Assembly (NCBI RefSeq): GCF_003121845.1
Contig: NZ_QEWQ01000006.1
Coordinates: forward strand, 186,001 to 250,000
DNA length: 64,000 bases
From: Ignatzschineria ureiclastica
GTDB taxonomy: Bacteria > Pseudomonadota > Gammaproteobacteria > Cardiobacteriales > Wohlfahrtiimonadaceae
Direction of reading: 5' to 3'
Shown here: piece after piece, positions 28,574 through 36,864 of the stretch
How positions within the stretch are numbered: position 1 is the stretch's first letter
Layout of the letters: the number at the start of each line of letters is the position of its first letter
The notes under the pieces: model-generated
Seen by the model: only the letters and a program-made list of their open reading frames with translations
Databases searched by the model: none
What the model was told of the DNA's origin: nothing
Program-made: the position numbers and the translations under genes

Positions 28574-29050
28574 TTAACCCTCCGGTAATACTTTCTGCAA
28601 GTTGTAATCAAATGGTCCTTCATTTTCGATGCGTTTACCCTCTTTATTCGCTGGGAAAAGAATATTCTCTCCCACGAAGAAGCGTAGTTGACCATCTGGC
28701 CCGCCATCAGTTCCTTCTAATGTGACAACTTGTCCTTCTTTGTTCCACGTGAAACGACCTGATTCATTAAAGGTTTCATTTTTTCCTTTCACATCTAAGT
28801 AGGTCTGTTTCAGATCATAATTTCCATTATAATCTAAGGTTAATTCCACATCGATCCCGCTACAATCTGCGCAAGGATATTGTCCTTTATAAACACCGGC
28901 ATAATCTAATGAATTTTGTGCGGTATGCTCAGATGAAAACTCAACGCTATTGGCATCAACCTCGGCAGGTGTGATCTCTTTCGCTTTATCATCACCGCAA
29001 GCGGCGAGTAATAATGTAGCACTGAGCGCTAAAATTAATTTCTTTTTCAT
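28574..29050 (-). CDS. nlpE: NlpE-like copper-resistance/envelope-stress lipoprotein
   Basis: The 158-residue precursor has a lipoprotein signal peptide ending LLLAAC with Cys18 as the lipidation site. The mature domain carries YAGVYKGQYPCADCSGIDVELTL, the CxxC-bearing N-terminal domain of NlpE, and ends with the ENEGPFDYNLQKV strand. NlpE in E. coli signals through Cpx when lipidation or disulfide formation fails. The C-terminal OB-type domain of longer NlpE proteins is absent. It sits between the two cyclophilin genes; AGGAG precedes the ATG. The shared strand and tight spacing (54 bases to ppiA) suggest co-transcription with ppiA. Confidence 0.85.
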   Translation of the reverse strand: MKKKLILALSATLLLAACGDDKAKEITPAEVDANSVEFSSEHTAQNSLDYAGVYKGQYPCADCSGIDVELTLDYNGNYDLKQTYLDVKGKNETFNESGRFTWNKEGQVVTLEGTDGGPDGQLRFFVGENILFPANKEGKRIENEGPFDYNLQKVLPEG

Positions 29051-29104
29051 AGTAAACTCCTAGGCTGAATGAACTTGATGAATAAATTCTAAATCAGTGG
29101 AAAC

Positions 29105-29689
29105 TTATGGTTTCTCCACAAACTTCATACTTTCAATCACAATCGGTTTAGCGGGGACATCTTGATGCATCGCTTTTGAAGTCGTTTTGACTTTCTCCAT
29201 CTTGTCGATCACATCCATTCCCTCAACCACTTTTCCGAATACAGTATAACCATACCCATCTTGTCCTGGGTAATCTAAGAACGTATTGTCTTGAGTATTA
29301 ATGAAGAATTGGCTTGTGGCTGAATTAGGATCCATCGTTCTCGCCATTGCAATTGATCCACGAACATTTTTAAGTCCATTATCGGATTCAATCTTGATCG
29401 GTGCGGCTGTTTTCTTCTGCTTCATATCGGCATCAAAACCGCCCCCTTGCACCATAAAACCATCAATCACTCTATGAAAAATTAAGCCATCATAAAAACC
29501 ATCATCCACATAGTTTTTGAAATTTTCTACGGTTACCGGAGCTTTAGCTTCATCTAATTCAAAGACGACATTGCCAAGGTTTGTATCCATTTCGACATAG
29601 AGAGGCGGTGCTTTAACCTCATCAGCGGCCATCGTTACGCCCGTCATTAAACTTGCCATTAAAGCGCCGGCTAACATCAATTTTTTCAT
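29105..29689 (-). CDS. ppiA: Periplasmic peptidyl-prolyl isomerase A (cyclophilin)
   Basis: The 194-residue precursor has a clear Sec signal peptide (MKKLMLAGALMASLMTGVTMA, cleavage before ADEV). A cyclophilin domain follows, with FHRVIDGFMVQGGGFDADM, SIAMARTMDPNSATSQFF and GYTVFGKVVEGMDVIDKM. It folds proline-containing exported proteins in the periplasm. It is the paralogue of the cytoplasmic enzyme encoded at 27.8 kb; the two share long identical blocks. AGGAG lies six bases before the ATG. Confidence 0.94.
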   Translation of the reverse strand: MKKLMLAGALMASLMTGVTMAADEVKAPPLYVEMDTNLGNVVFELDEAKAPVTVENFKNYVDDGFYDGLIFHRVIDGFMVQGGGFDADMKQKKTAAPIKIESDNGLKNVRGSIAMARTMDPNSATSQFFINTQDNTFLDYPGQDGYGYTVFGKVVEGMDVIDKMEKVKTTSKAMHQDVPAKPIVIESMKFVEKP

Positions 29690-29813
29690 TCTCTACTCCT
29701 CTATATCATTCAACATTCTTTATGAATATACGTTACGATTATCAACAACAATAACCGCTAACGTTTCTTTACATCATCTCATAATGGGGGTTATTTCTCT
29801 AATTTCAACCCAC

Positions 29814-29847
29814 AAAAAAAGTGAGATTCTAAAGAACCTCACCTTTT
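29814..29847 (-). terminator. Terminator of efpL
   Basis: GTGAGATTC and GAACCTCAC form a stem with one mismatch and a TAAA loop, followed on the minus strand by seven T residues. It ends 37 bases after the efpL stop. Confidence 0.8.
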
Positions 29848-29883
29848 CAGTATACTTATATAAAAAGTGACTAAGCCACTTCT

Positions 29884-30450
29884 TTAAGCGCGACTTGAAT
29901 ACTCTCTTGTATCTGTATTGACGATAATTTTCGTACCATTTTCAATATATTCTGGTACAGAAACGGTAATCCCCGTTGAGAGCTTCGCAGGTTTATTGCG
30001 TTTTGTTGCACTTGCCCCTTTCATTTCAGGTGCAGTATCGATCACTTCTAACACCACTGTTTGTGGTAGAGAGAGCGCAACTGGTGTTTCATCAATCAGA
30101 GAAACATAATATCCTTCAATTCCTTCAATGATAAAACCGGCATCAATACCCACTAATTTCTCGCTAAGATAGTATTGACTATAATCTTCACTATCCATAA
30201 AGACATAGCTTTCACCATCTTTATAAGAGAATGTCGCCGCACGCTTACTTAATTGCACATCTTCTAGTTCATCATCCGCACGAAGAGAGAGATCAATTTT
30301 GTGACTATCAGGAATCGAGAACATCTGAATTCTAAATGTAGTATTACCACCACGAGCTGTCGGTGCTGACTTTTCCACTTCCCGTACTAAATAGTAGAGA
30401 TTGTTATGTGCAATCACATCTCCACGACGTACATCATTTGCTTTTTTCAT
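29884..30450 (-). CDS. efpL: Elongation factor P-like protein EfpL (YeiP)
   Basis: The 188-residue protein belongs to the EF-P-like branch represented by E. coli YeiP/EfpL, which relieves ribosome stalling at certain proline-containing motifs. Diagnostic features are the KSAPTARGGNTTF loop (Ser-Pro-Thr-Ala-Arg, with Arg where canonical EF-P has the modified Lys), FSYKDGESYVFMDSEDY, and GASATKRNKPAKLSTGITV. Three beta-barrel domains are implied by length. AGAGGAG precedes the ATG and a terminator follows. No canonical efp gene lies in this window. Confidence 0.93.
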   Translation of the reverse strand: MKKANDVRRGDVIAHNNLYYLVREVEKSAPTARGGNTTFRIQMFSIPDSHKIDLSLRADDELEDVQLSKRAATFSYKDGESYVFMDSEDYSQYYLSEKLVGIDAGFIIEGIEGYYVSLIDETPVALSLPQTVVLEVIDTAPEMKGASATKRNKPAKLSTGITVSVPEYIENGTKIIVNTDTREYSSRA

Positions 30451-30558
30451 GATTCTCTCCTCTAATTGAATAATTTAAACTACTCGGTACTGCAAAATAG
30501 GATGAATCAATATTGAATCATAGATAACCACCCTATTGCAGAATAGATAGCGCTTATC

Positions 30559-30831
30559 TTATGACTTATGCTCGCGAGGATCAATATCAAAGTAATCTAA
30601 ACGTTTTTTGAGCGTTGAACGGGTAATCCCTAAAATTTCCGAGGCTTTTGACTGATTACCATCCGTATATTCTAAAACTTTCTCAAAAAGTGGACGTTCT
30701 ACTTCATTAATCACTAAACGATAGAGATTAGGTGGATATTTACCATCTAATAAATTAGAAATTTCATCTAATGCTTCTTTGACCGATTCACGTAAAGGAA
30801 TGTGATCTTTAAGACGCTCACGAGAAATCAT
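30559..30831 (-). CDS. fis: DNA-binding protein Fis
   Basis: Fis is the nucleoid protein that bends DNA and regulates rRNA promoters and recombination. The 90-residue product ends with the Fis HTH (YTDGNQSKASEILGITRSTLKKRLDYFDID), and Arg/Lys residues of the second helix are conserved. The N-terminal beta-hairpin that contacts recombinases is less conserved. It follows dusB by 130 bases in the prmA-dusB-fis order known from enterobacteria. TAGGAG lies before the ATG. Confidence 0.95.
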   Translation of the reverse strand: MISRERLKDHIPLRESVKEALDEISNLLDGKYPPNLYRLVINEVERPLFEKVLEYTDGNQSKASEILGITRSTLKKRLDYFDIDPREHKS

Positions 30832-30961
30832 GTTGTTACTCCTAAAATAATTGTAATTTAATAAGTTAAACTAATAATTTAAACTAATCACTGAAACTAA
30901 CAATTGAGACTTAAATAACTACTTAAATAAGTACTCAATAATGCGATATTCCATCCATCGA

Positions 30962-31906
30962 CTATTCACCAAAGATTCGAGTCACCCATTCAAGTTGCCT
31001 TGAGGGATCTAATTCCCGTAACATAGCGCTACGCCAATCCTCCGCAATAGTGCGATTTTGCAAATACCAAAGTAGGTGCTTCCGCGCAACACGGACGCCC
31101 TTTTCAATTCCATAAAATTCATGTAACTCACGAATATGAGTCATTACGACCTCTAACCGCTCTCTATTCGAGGGTTGATATACCTTCCCTTCCACCAATG
31201 AACGAAAGAGCCAAGGATTTCCAAGCGCTGCGCGACCAATCATAATGGCATCAACACCGGTGTAGGCCTTTATTTTGATCGCCTTCTCTACCGAATCAAT
31301 ATCCCCATTTGCCATTACTGGGATATTGATCGCAGCTTTTACCTCTGCAATCGTGTCATACTCTGCTTCTCCATTGAAGCGATCTTCCCGAGTACGACCA
31401 TGAATCGCTAAAGCCTGAATACCAATAGCTTCAGCAAATTTTGCCACTCTTACTGCATTTTTATGCTCTCGACTCCAACCGGTGCGAATTTTCAGTGTCA
31501 CAGGGACATCTACAGCATTAACTACGGCTTCTAAAATCGCCTGCACTAAAGGTTCATCTTGTAGAAGTGCCGATCCCGCCGCTTTTTTACATACTTTCTT
31601 AGCAGGACACCCCATATTAATATCGATAATCTCTGCCCCACATTCCACACTATAACGCGCCACATCAGCCATCATTGCCGGATCGTAACCCACGATCTGA
31701 GCACTCACCGGCGAGACTTCTCCTTCATAGGTAAAGCGCAATTGCGACTTCTCTGTCTCCCACAACTCTGCATTGGCATTGACCATTTCACATACGGCAA
31801 GCCCGGCACCCATTGAGCGACAAATTTTACGGAAAGGAAGATCCGTTACCCCCGCCATCGGTGCTAACACGTAAGGCGATGATAGTTGATATTGACCGAT
31901 ATTCAT
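30962..31906 (-). CDS. dusB: tRNA-dihydrouridine synthase B
   Basis: DusB is an FMN-dependent enzyme that reduces specific uridines of tRNA. The 314-residue protein has the TIM-barrel signatures APMAGVTDLPFRKI near the N-terminus, MGCPAKKVCKKAAGSAL with the catalytic Cys, VPVTLKIRTGW, IHGRTREDRFNGEA and MANGDI, and the C-terminal helical domain. It starts three bases after the prmA stop and has no strong Shine-Dalgarno of its own, suggesting coupling. Upstream of fis in one operon. Confidence 0.95.
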   Translation of the reverse strand: MNIGQYQLSSPYVLAPMAGVTDLPFRKICRSMGAGLAVCEMVNANAELWETEKSQLRFTYEGEVSPVSAQIVGYDPAMMADVARYSVECGAEIIDINMGCPAKKVCKKAAGSALLQDEPLVQAILEAVVNAVDVPVTLKIRTGWSREHKNAVRVAKFAEAIGIQALAIHGRTREDRFNGEAEYDTIAEVKAAINIPVMANGDIDSVEKAIKIKAYTGVDAIMIGRAALGNPWLFRSLVEGKVYQPSNRERLEVVMTHIRELHEFYGIEKGVRVARKHLLWYLQNRTIAEDWRSAMLRELDPSRQLEWVTRIFGE

Positions 31907-31909
31907 TGC

Positions 31910-32797
31910 TTACTGTTTTTTGATGCCGTAGAGTCGTGTCCAACCATCTAAACTCTTATCTGCCTCAAAGACAAACTGGTCTCGATAGGCCAATTTTACA
32001 AATTCCGCATCGTGATCTAAAAGCCCGGCTAAGACTAAATGGCCCCCCGGCTCTACTAGATTTCCGAGAATAGGGGCTAATTCGACTAATGGTCCTGAGA
32101 GGATATTAGAGAGCACAACCCGCGCTTTAGGCGGTGAAAAACCTTCAGGTAGTGAGGCAACAATCTCTACATTATTGCGCTCGGCATTCTGCTCTGTCGC
32201 GTAAATTGCTTGAGGATCTATATCAGTGCTATAACAAGATTTTGCCCCTAATAATTGACCGGCGATCCCTAAAATCCCTGAACCGCAACCATAATCAATG
32301 ATGATTTGATCAATAAAGAGAGATTGATTTTCTGAAAGCCACTCAAGACAAAGCGCCGTTGTCGGATGTGTGCCTGTACCAAATGCTAAACCTGGGTCTA
32401 AGCGTACGGTGGCAATTTCAGGTTCTGGTGAGGGTAAATGTGTTGGGCAGATCCAAAGATTAGGCCCAAATTTAATAGGCTTATAGTGATCTTGCCACGC
32501 TTTCACCCAATCCTTATCTTCTAATTCGTGGGTTTCCACGATCGGTAGATGCGGTTCATCGAGATATTGACTCAAGAAAGCAATAATCCCATCCACATCA
32601 CAAGGCTCTTCATAGAGCCCTGTCACTAATGTTTCACGCCAAAGCGGTGTTTCGCCAGGAAGCGGTTCAAAAATAGGTTCATCTTCGCCATCTTTCATTG
32701 TGACAGCCACTGCGCCTGATTCTACCAAAGCTTCATCTAGTAATTCTGCGGTCAAACGCGAGTCTGCCTTGAGCGTCAATTCAAACCATCTGTTCAT
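31910..32797 (-). CDS. prmA: Ribosomal protein L11 methyltransferase
   Basis: PrmA trimethylates ribosomal protein L11 using S-adenosylmethionine. The 295-residue protein has the N-terminal substrate-recognition domain (residues 1-90), then WICPTHLPSPE, and LDPGLAFGTGTHPTTALCLEWL, and the SAM-binding motif DYGCGSGILGIAGQLLGA. The NILSGPLVELAPIL segment corresponds to the N-I/V-L active-site region. First gene of prmA-dusB-fis. A Crp-like palindrome lies about 72 bases upstream. The Shine-Dalgarno is weak. Confidence 0.95.
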   Translation of the reverse strand: MNRWFELTLKADSRLTAELLDEALVESGAVAVTMKDGEDEPIFEPLPGETPLWRETLVTGLYEEPCDVDGIIAFLSQYLDEPHLPIVETHELEDKDWVKAWQDHYKPIKFGPNLWICPTHLPSPEPEIATVRLDPGLAFGTGTHPTTALCLEWLSENQSLFIDQIIIDYGCGSGILGIAGQLLGAKSCYSTDIDPQAIYATEQNAERNNVEIVASLPEGFSPPKARVVLSNILSGPLVELAPILGNLVEPGGHLVLAGLLDHDAEFVKLAYRDQFVFEADKSLDGWTRLYGIKKQ

Positions 32798-33149
32798 AGT
32801 TCACACCATCTGTCACAATAATTAAAGGGGAGAATACTAGCTAAGAAATGGCAGATAATCAAGCAAAAGTGATCTTGATCACGCTCTGTCAATTCTTAGC
32901 AAGGGATAGATCATATCAAAAATAGCGCATCATTTGCTCATTTTTTTTACGAATTTCAGATAATCATCTGTTTTAAGTGAGAGATTCCTGAGCCGGCTAG
33001 ATCAAAAAAGAATATTGCAGTGCGACAGATCAATTCAACATATACCATAAGGCGCTATAAGATATTCCCTATTTTGTAATAAAAACGATAAACTAGAACT
33101 ATTATCTAAAAATATCACTAAAAGAATTATCCCTTTCAGGAGGTTTACC
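32798..33149. other. Divergent intergenic region prmA/sdhE
   Basis: Non-coding. It must hold promoters for prmA (minus) and sdhE (plus). The only distinct site is the GTGATC/GATCAC palindrome listed separately. AT-rich with an eight-T run near 32942; no RNA gene was recognised. Confidence 0.5.
32869..32882. promoter_or_regulatory. Crp-like palindrome
   Basis: AAGTGATCTTGATCACGC: GTGATC-TT-GATCAC closely matches the Crp consensus core TGTGATCTAGATCACA, with the outermost T/A pair missing. It lies 72 bases before prmA and 268 before sdhE. Which protein binds is inference. Confidence 0.45.
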
Positions 33150-33404
33150 ATGAGCGAACAATATGATCTTCGAAAAATTAAATGGCGCTCGCGCCGAGGA
33201 ATGCGAGAACTTGATGCATTATGCGATCGTTACTTAGAGCAACACTTTGAATCAGCACCCACTGAAGAGAAAGATCTCTATCTATCTCTGCTTGATATGC
33301 AAGATCCTGAGCTCTATTCACTCTTAATGCATCGCGCACCCTATCCAACACCAGAAATTGAAGCGCTCGTTAAAAAGATGAATCCCGATATATTAGAAGA
33401 TTAA
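33150..33404 (+). CDS. sdhE: Succinate dehydrogenase assembly factor SdhE
   Basis: SdhE (YgfY) promotes covalent attachment of FAD to succinate dehydrogenase and fumarate reductase flavoprotein subunits. The 84-residue protein contains the conserved RRGMRELDALCDRYLEQHF segment with the functional RGxxE motif (Arg-Gly-Met-Arg-Glu) and the later LDMQDPELYSLLM. AGGAGG, a perfect Shine-Dalgarno, precedes the ATG. Monocistronic; no sdh genes lie in the window. Confidence 0.93.
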   Translation: MSEQYDLRKIKWRSRRGMRELDALCDRYLEQHFESAPTEEKDLYLSLLDMQDPELYSLLMHRAPYPTPEIEALVKKMNPDILED

Positions 33405-33450
33405 CCTCAATTCCCTAACCTAAGTTCCGATCAAATTTCAAATTACAAGT

Positions 33451-33581
33451 TATAGTAATGTCGGTTCAAAATAAGCTTATTTAAATGCTGGCGCATCGAC
33501 TGTAATAGGTAAGGAAGCCATTCTATCGGGCATCTTGCAAGTGTGGTTTAAAATCATTTTTCTTAAACCAAATTTACTATA
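33451..33581 (+). mobile_element. MITE-like element (copy E), short form 131 bp
   Basis: Complete copy with left end TATAGTAATGTCGGTTC and right end CTTAAACCAAATTTACTATA. The outer 8 bases are perfect inverted repeats and GGTT/AACC pair further in. Internal arms are ATGCTGG and CGGGCAT. TA at each end fits a TA target duplication, as in mariner/IS630-type elements. There is no coding capacity, so it must depend on a transposase encoded elsewhere. It follows sdhE. Confidence 0.8.
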
Positions 33582-33626
33582 CAAGAGCAGACTCTCTACT
33601 TAGAGAGTATTCAGCAATAACAACAG

Positions 33627-33671
33627 AGCCCTAAGAAATCCATCTTACTGATCAGATTTCTTAGGGCTTTT
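33627..33671 (+). terminator. Terminator downstream of sdhE
   Basis: AGCCCTAAGAAATC and GATTTCTTAGGGCT form a perfect 14-bp stem with a 14-base loop, followed by TTTTAG. The repeat element lies between it and sdhE. Confidence 0.75.
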
Positions 33672-33770
33672 AGCATTTAAACATTGCCCCATTCTTATTG
33701 CTCTTATTCTCACTCTTACTTTTGAGGAAGATGATTCGTCTACATAGATAATTAATAATAGAGAAAAAGC

Positions 33771-33800
33771 AAAAAACCCAGTAACTTTCATTACTGGGTT
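33771..33800 (-). terminator. Terminator of tRNA-Thr
   Basis: AACCCAGTAA and TTACTGGGTT form a perfect 10-bp stem, followed on the minus strand by a T-run (TTTTTTGC), 10 bases beyond the tRNA 3' end. Confidence 0.85.
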
Positions 33801-33809
33801 CTTACTGTA

Positions 33810-33885
<76 letters not shown>

Positions 33886-33950
33886 TGAACTACATTTCAG
33901 AATTAGGATTATAGAGAGGAGTTTTACTTCTGTCAACAGATGTCTAATCT

Positions 33951-35963
33951 TTAATCAATATTTTCATTACTTTTCTCTACATCTCGCCGAATTAAGGCAT
34001 TTTGCACGCTATAAATAGCTCGTTTTTCTTGCTCACAAGCCTCTATAACCATTTGATCTCGTTGATCAAATTTTCCGTTTTTCGCATACTCTTCCAATAT
34101 ATTCTTAATTTCTGGTAAAAAGGTACGATTTTGCAAATGTAAAAAGGCATCTGCCTGAAATTTCCCGATCGATTCCGCAATCCAAGCTTTTGACACAGCA
34201 TTGAGCGCTTTAATCACAACCGCTGAATACAATCCGGTACTTTTATCTAAATGATACCCCAAATGAATCATCTGATAATGGCAACTACGCCAAAAATCGC
34301 GCAGATTTTGCGTTAAACCAAAACTGACCGAGATAAAATCCATAGGTCGATCAATAGGTCGTTGTCGACCTTTGATCGCCTCTTCTAACTGCTTTACCAT
34401 CGCTTGCCCAATACCTAAACGCCGATAGGATTCGTCAACTGAGATTCGGGAAATTCGAATAGAATGTTGCCTCATTGCTTCTGGGAAATAGCTCTGCCCT
34501 GTAAGCATTTGCGCCACAAGGTTCCCTTTAGGCCGGCGATAACCATTAAACACGCCGGCAATTAAATCCTCTGATAATCCCCCTTCTTCTACGCCCCAAA
34601 TAGCGCCTATCAATCGATGATTCTCCGCCATATCTTCCCCATTTTCAGCTTGAGGTAAATACGCTAGAAGAAAACATTGACCTGGCAGATCAAAAAGGCG
34701 ACGTAGATCTTGAATATGAGTTTGATAATGGGTGCGATTGAGTAATTGATAGAGCGCACGCATCGCCGGAATATTGCTTCGTAACTCGGCTATATTATGA
34801 TCATCAAAGTAGCGAAAAATAAGTTTAGGTAAGATATAATCCTTTTCCTCGTTCCCTTTTGAGTAAGTCAAAGAGGCTGTAGAGCGCTCTCCATTTTGCA
34901 ACATTAAGGCATTAGAGAGTTGCTGTAGGGGATCTTGCGGATCAAATCGATGAATCTGGCTGAGCTGGTAATTTTTATGGATTGTAATCAGATCTGGCAA
35001 TTTCTGCTGTAAACCTTGTCCTGTCCCTTCGTAATTATCGGTAGAAGAGATTAAGAGGATTTTCTGAAAACGCTGACATAGACGCACCAAATGATTCAAC
35101 GGCATTTTCCCAGCTTCTTCTACAATCAAGGTTTCAGCATATTGATCAGGTTTCTGTGCAAGAAACAGCGCATCGGGGGCACGAAATTGTAATCCATCAA
35201 TATGTTGATATTGAGAAATCGCTGATTGATTCGGGGCAGTCACAATATAGTCGCTCACATTATGGGCTACTAACTGGGAGGAGAGCCACGATTTCCCACA
35301 CCCTCGAGGCGCAAAGAGCGTATAAATACCGGCGGATTGTGCTTGAAAATCGTGGATAATGACCTGCTGTTCAGGGGTTATCTCAATGACTTCTCCACTG
35401 TCTAATTCTTTTTCCGTTTGATTGAGGAGATTCAAATGTGGATTTTGTAGATAGTCGGGAATCATCACCCGATGATCTACAAAGCGATACCCGTAATAAG
35501 AGAGCTGTTGCTGTAAATAACGATCAAAAAAAGGGGTGGCAATCGCTTCGGAATGAAATCGTAGACTCTCAATCGTTCCAAATGTACCGTTTATCCCCTT
35601 ATCCCTATTCTTATCCTCTCTGTTGAGTAACAGAATGAGCAATCCCCCTTGCCTAATTGTCGCTGTAATCGCTAAGAAATAATCTAAGGGAAACCCTTGC
35701 CTAACATCGAGTAGTACCGCCTCTGTCGTTGCACCTAGATAGTGCCGTGTCGCTCTGAGGGGCTCTATAGTTATCTTCGTCTGTTCATCTGATAGCTGTA
35801 GCTGATCTGAAAAGAGGAGCGCTTGTGGGTAGTAGGCTTTAAAGGCGGAGAGTAACGCTGGGAAATCGAGCATTTCAAAACTATCAGCACATTCTATCAC
35901 CCACAATTGCCGGGATAACGGATGAATATATTGACTCAATGCTTGTTGCCAAAACAGGATCAT
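33951..35963 (-). CDS. tmcA: tRNA(Met) cytidine acetyltransferase TmcA
   Basis: TmcA makes N4-acetylcytidine at the wobble position of elongator tRNA-Met using ATP and acetyl-CoA. The 670-residue protein has the N-terminal DUF1726-type region and an ATPase/helicase domain with Walker A APRGCGKS at residues 218-225 and a VEEAGKMPL Walker B-like segment. A GNAT acetyltransferase domain follows (SVDESYRRLGIGQAMVKQLE near 505-525), then a C-terminal tRNA-binding tail. The Shine-Dalgarno is weak. It lies among tRNA genes on the same strand. Confidence 0.94.
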   Translation of the reverse strand: MILFWQQALSQYIHPLSRQLWVIECADSFEMLDFPALLSAFKAYYPQALLFSDQLQLSDEQTKITIEPLRATRHYLGATTEAVLLDVRQGFPLDYFLAITATIRQGGLLILLLNREDKNRDKGINGTFGTIESLRFHSEAIATPFFDRYLQQQLSYYGYRFVDHRVMIPDYLQNPHLNLLNQTEKELDSGEVIEITPEQQVIIHDFQAQSAGIYTLFAPRGCGKSWLSSQLVAHNVSDYIVTAPNQSAISQYQHIDGLQFRAPDALFLAQKPDQYAETLIVEEAGKMPLNHLVRLCQRFQKILLISSTDNYEGTGQGLQQKLPDLITIHKNYQLSQIHRFDPQDPLQQLSNALMLQNGERSTASLTYSKGNEEKDYILPKLIFRYFDDHNIAELRSNIPAMRALYQLLNRTHYQTHIQDLRRLFDLPGQCFLLAYLPQAENGEDMAENHRLIGAIWGVEEGGLSEDLIAGVFNGYRRPKGNLVAQMLTGQSYFPEAMRQHSIRISRISVDESYRRLGIGQAMVKQLEEAIKGRQRPIDRPMDFISVSFGLTQNLRDFWRSCHYQMIHLGYHLDKSTGLYSAVVIKALNAVSKAWIAESIGKFQADAFLHLQNRTFLPEIKNILEEYAKNGKFDQRDQMVIEACEQEKRAIYSVQNALIRRDVEKSNENID

Positions 35964-36071
35964 ATTTCTTACGCTCTTCTATTTCATTGCTCTTCTGCTT
36001 CATTACCTTATTACCATCATTACCATAAAAGCAATCAAAAAAGATAGAGCTAGGCATCAACAGATAGACAT

Positions 36072-36099
36072 AAAAAAACCTCCCAAAGGGAGGTTTTTT
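36072..36099 (-). terminator. Terminator of first tRNA-Lys
   Basis: AAAAAACCTCCC-AAA-GGGAGGTTTTTT: a perfect stem with T-run, immediately after the tRNA 3' end on the minus strand. Confidence 0.9.
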
Positions 36100-36104
36100 C
36101 AATT

Positions 36105-36179
36105 TGGTGGGTCATGAAAGATTCGAACTTTCGACCAATTGGTTAAAAGCCAACTGCTCTACCACTGAGCTAATGACCC
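36105..36179 (-). tRNA. tRNA-Lys (anticodon TTT), copy 1
   Basis: A 75-base tRNA with encoded CCA. Acceptor arms are GGGTCAT and ATGACCC. The D arm is AGCTCAGTGGTAGAGC, the anticodon arm GTTGG-CTTTTAA-CCAAT with anticodon TTT, and the T loop TTCGAAT. Identical to the copy at 36328, 148 bases away, but each has its own terminator. Confidence 0.95.
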
Positions 36180-36296
36180 AAATGAAGTGATTATTATAAT
36201 CTTTTTATTCGATTCGTCAACCCTATTTTTAAAATTATCTTGATTATCTTGAAAACAGATTCAATGATATTGATCGAACTTAATCAGCGAGATAAG

Positions 36297-36323
36297 AAAA
36301 AAGCACCTAATAGGTGCTTTTTT
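36297..36323 (-). terminator. Terminator of second tRNA-Lys
   Basis: AAAAAAGCACCTA and TAGGTGCTTTTTT form a perfect palindromic stem with T-run just after the tRNA 3' end on the minus strand. Confidence 0.9.
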
Positions 36324-36327
36324 AGTC

Positions 36328-36402
36328 TGGTGGGTCATGAAAGATTCGAACTTTCGACCAATTGGTTAAAAGCCAACTGCTCTACCACTGAGCTAATGAC
36401 CC
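36328..36402 (-). tRNA. tRNA-Lys (anticodon TTT), copy 2
   Basis: Sequence identical over all 75 bases to the copy at 36105, with anticodon TTT and encoded CCA. Tandem duplication with a separate terminator. Confidence 0.95.
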
Positions 36403-36864
36403 GACAAGGATTGACATTATAGAGAAATTTTCAGAATCGTCAATACTCTTTTTGATTTTTTTCAAAGTAACACCGACTTAAATAACACGCTTTTTAAAAT
36501 CATTCTTCATTGTCAATTATTTACCTCGGTATTCGAAAGTATTGAGGGTCAGAAAAAATTATTATTTTTTACAAAATCTTCTTAGACAACCTATAGATTC
36601 TCTACTATGATCAAAGAAATAGTTAAAATCAGAGCTCAACAATCAATATTTGTATGCCAATGATAAGAAACCGTTATATTCTTACCCACTTAATCGTGAC
36701 TCAATAAGTGGTGAGCGTTAAACAAAACTCTGATCATACTGATTTTGTAGCCTAAATTTTATTAACTATTGATCTCAAATATTGACCCTCAATCTTCGTG
36801 AGTTCATAAACTTTGATTGTCTTTATCTTCACCATAATGTCTTCACTATAAGGATAGTAACAAC
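36403..36864. other. Intergenic region upstream of the aromatic amino acid permease
   Basis: A 462-base gap between tRNA-Lys and the permease gene. It is AT-rich with no ORF, tRNA or clear hairpin that I could support. It presumably holds the tRNA-Lys promoter (minus strand) and the permease promoter (plus strand), but no consensus pair stood out. Confidence 0.4.

Noticed and set aside
35884-36102. ORF of 72 codons upstream of and overlapping tmcA
   Set aside because: It covers the tRNA-Lys terminator and the tmcA start region and has no domain; treated as chance.
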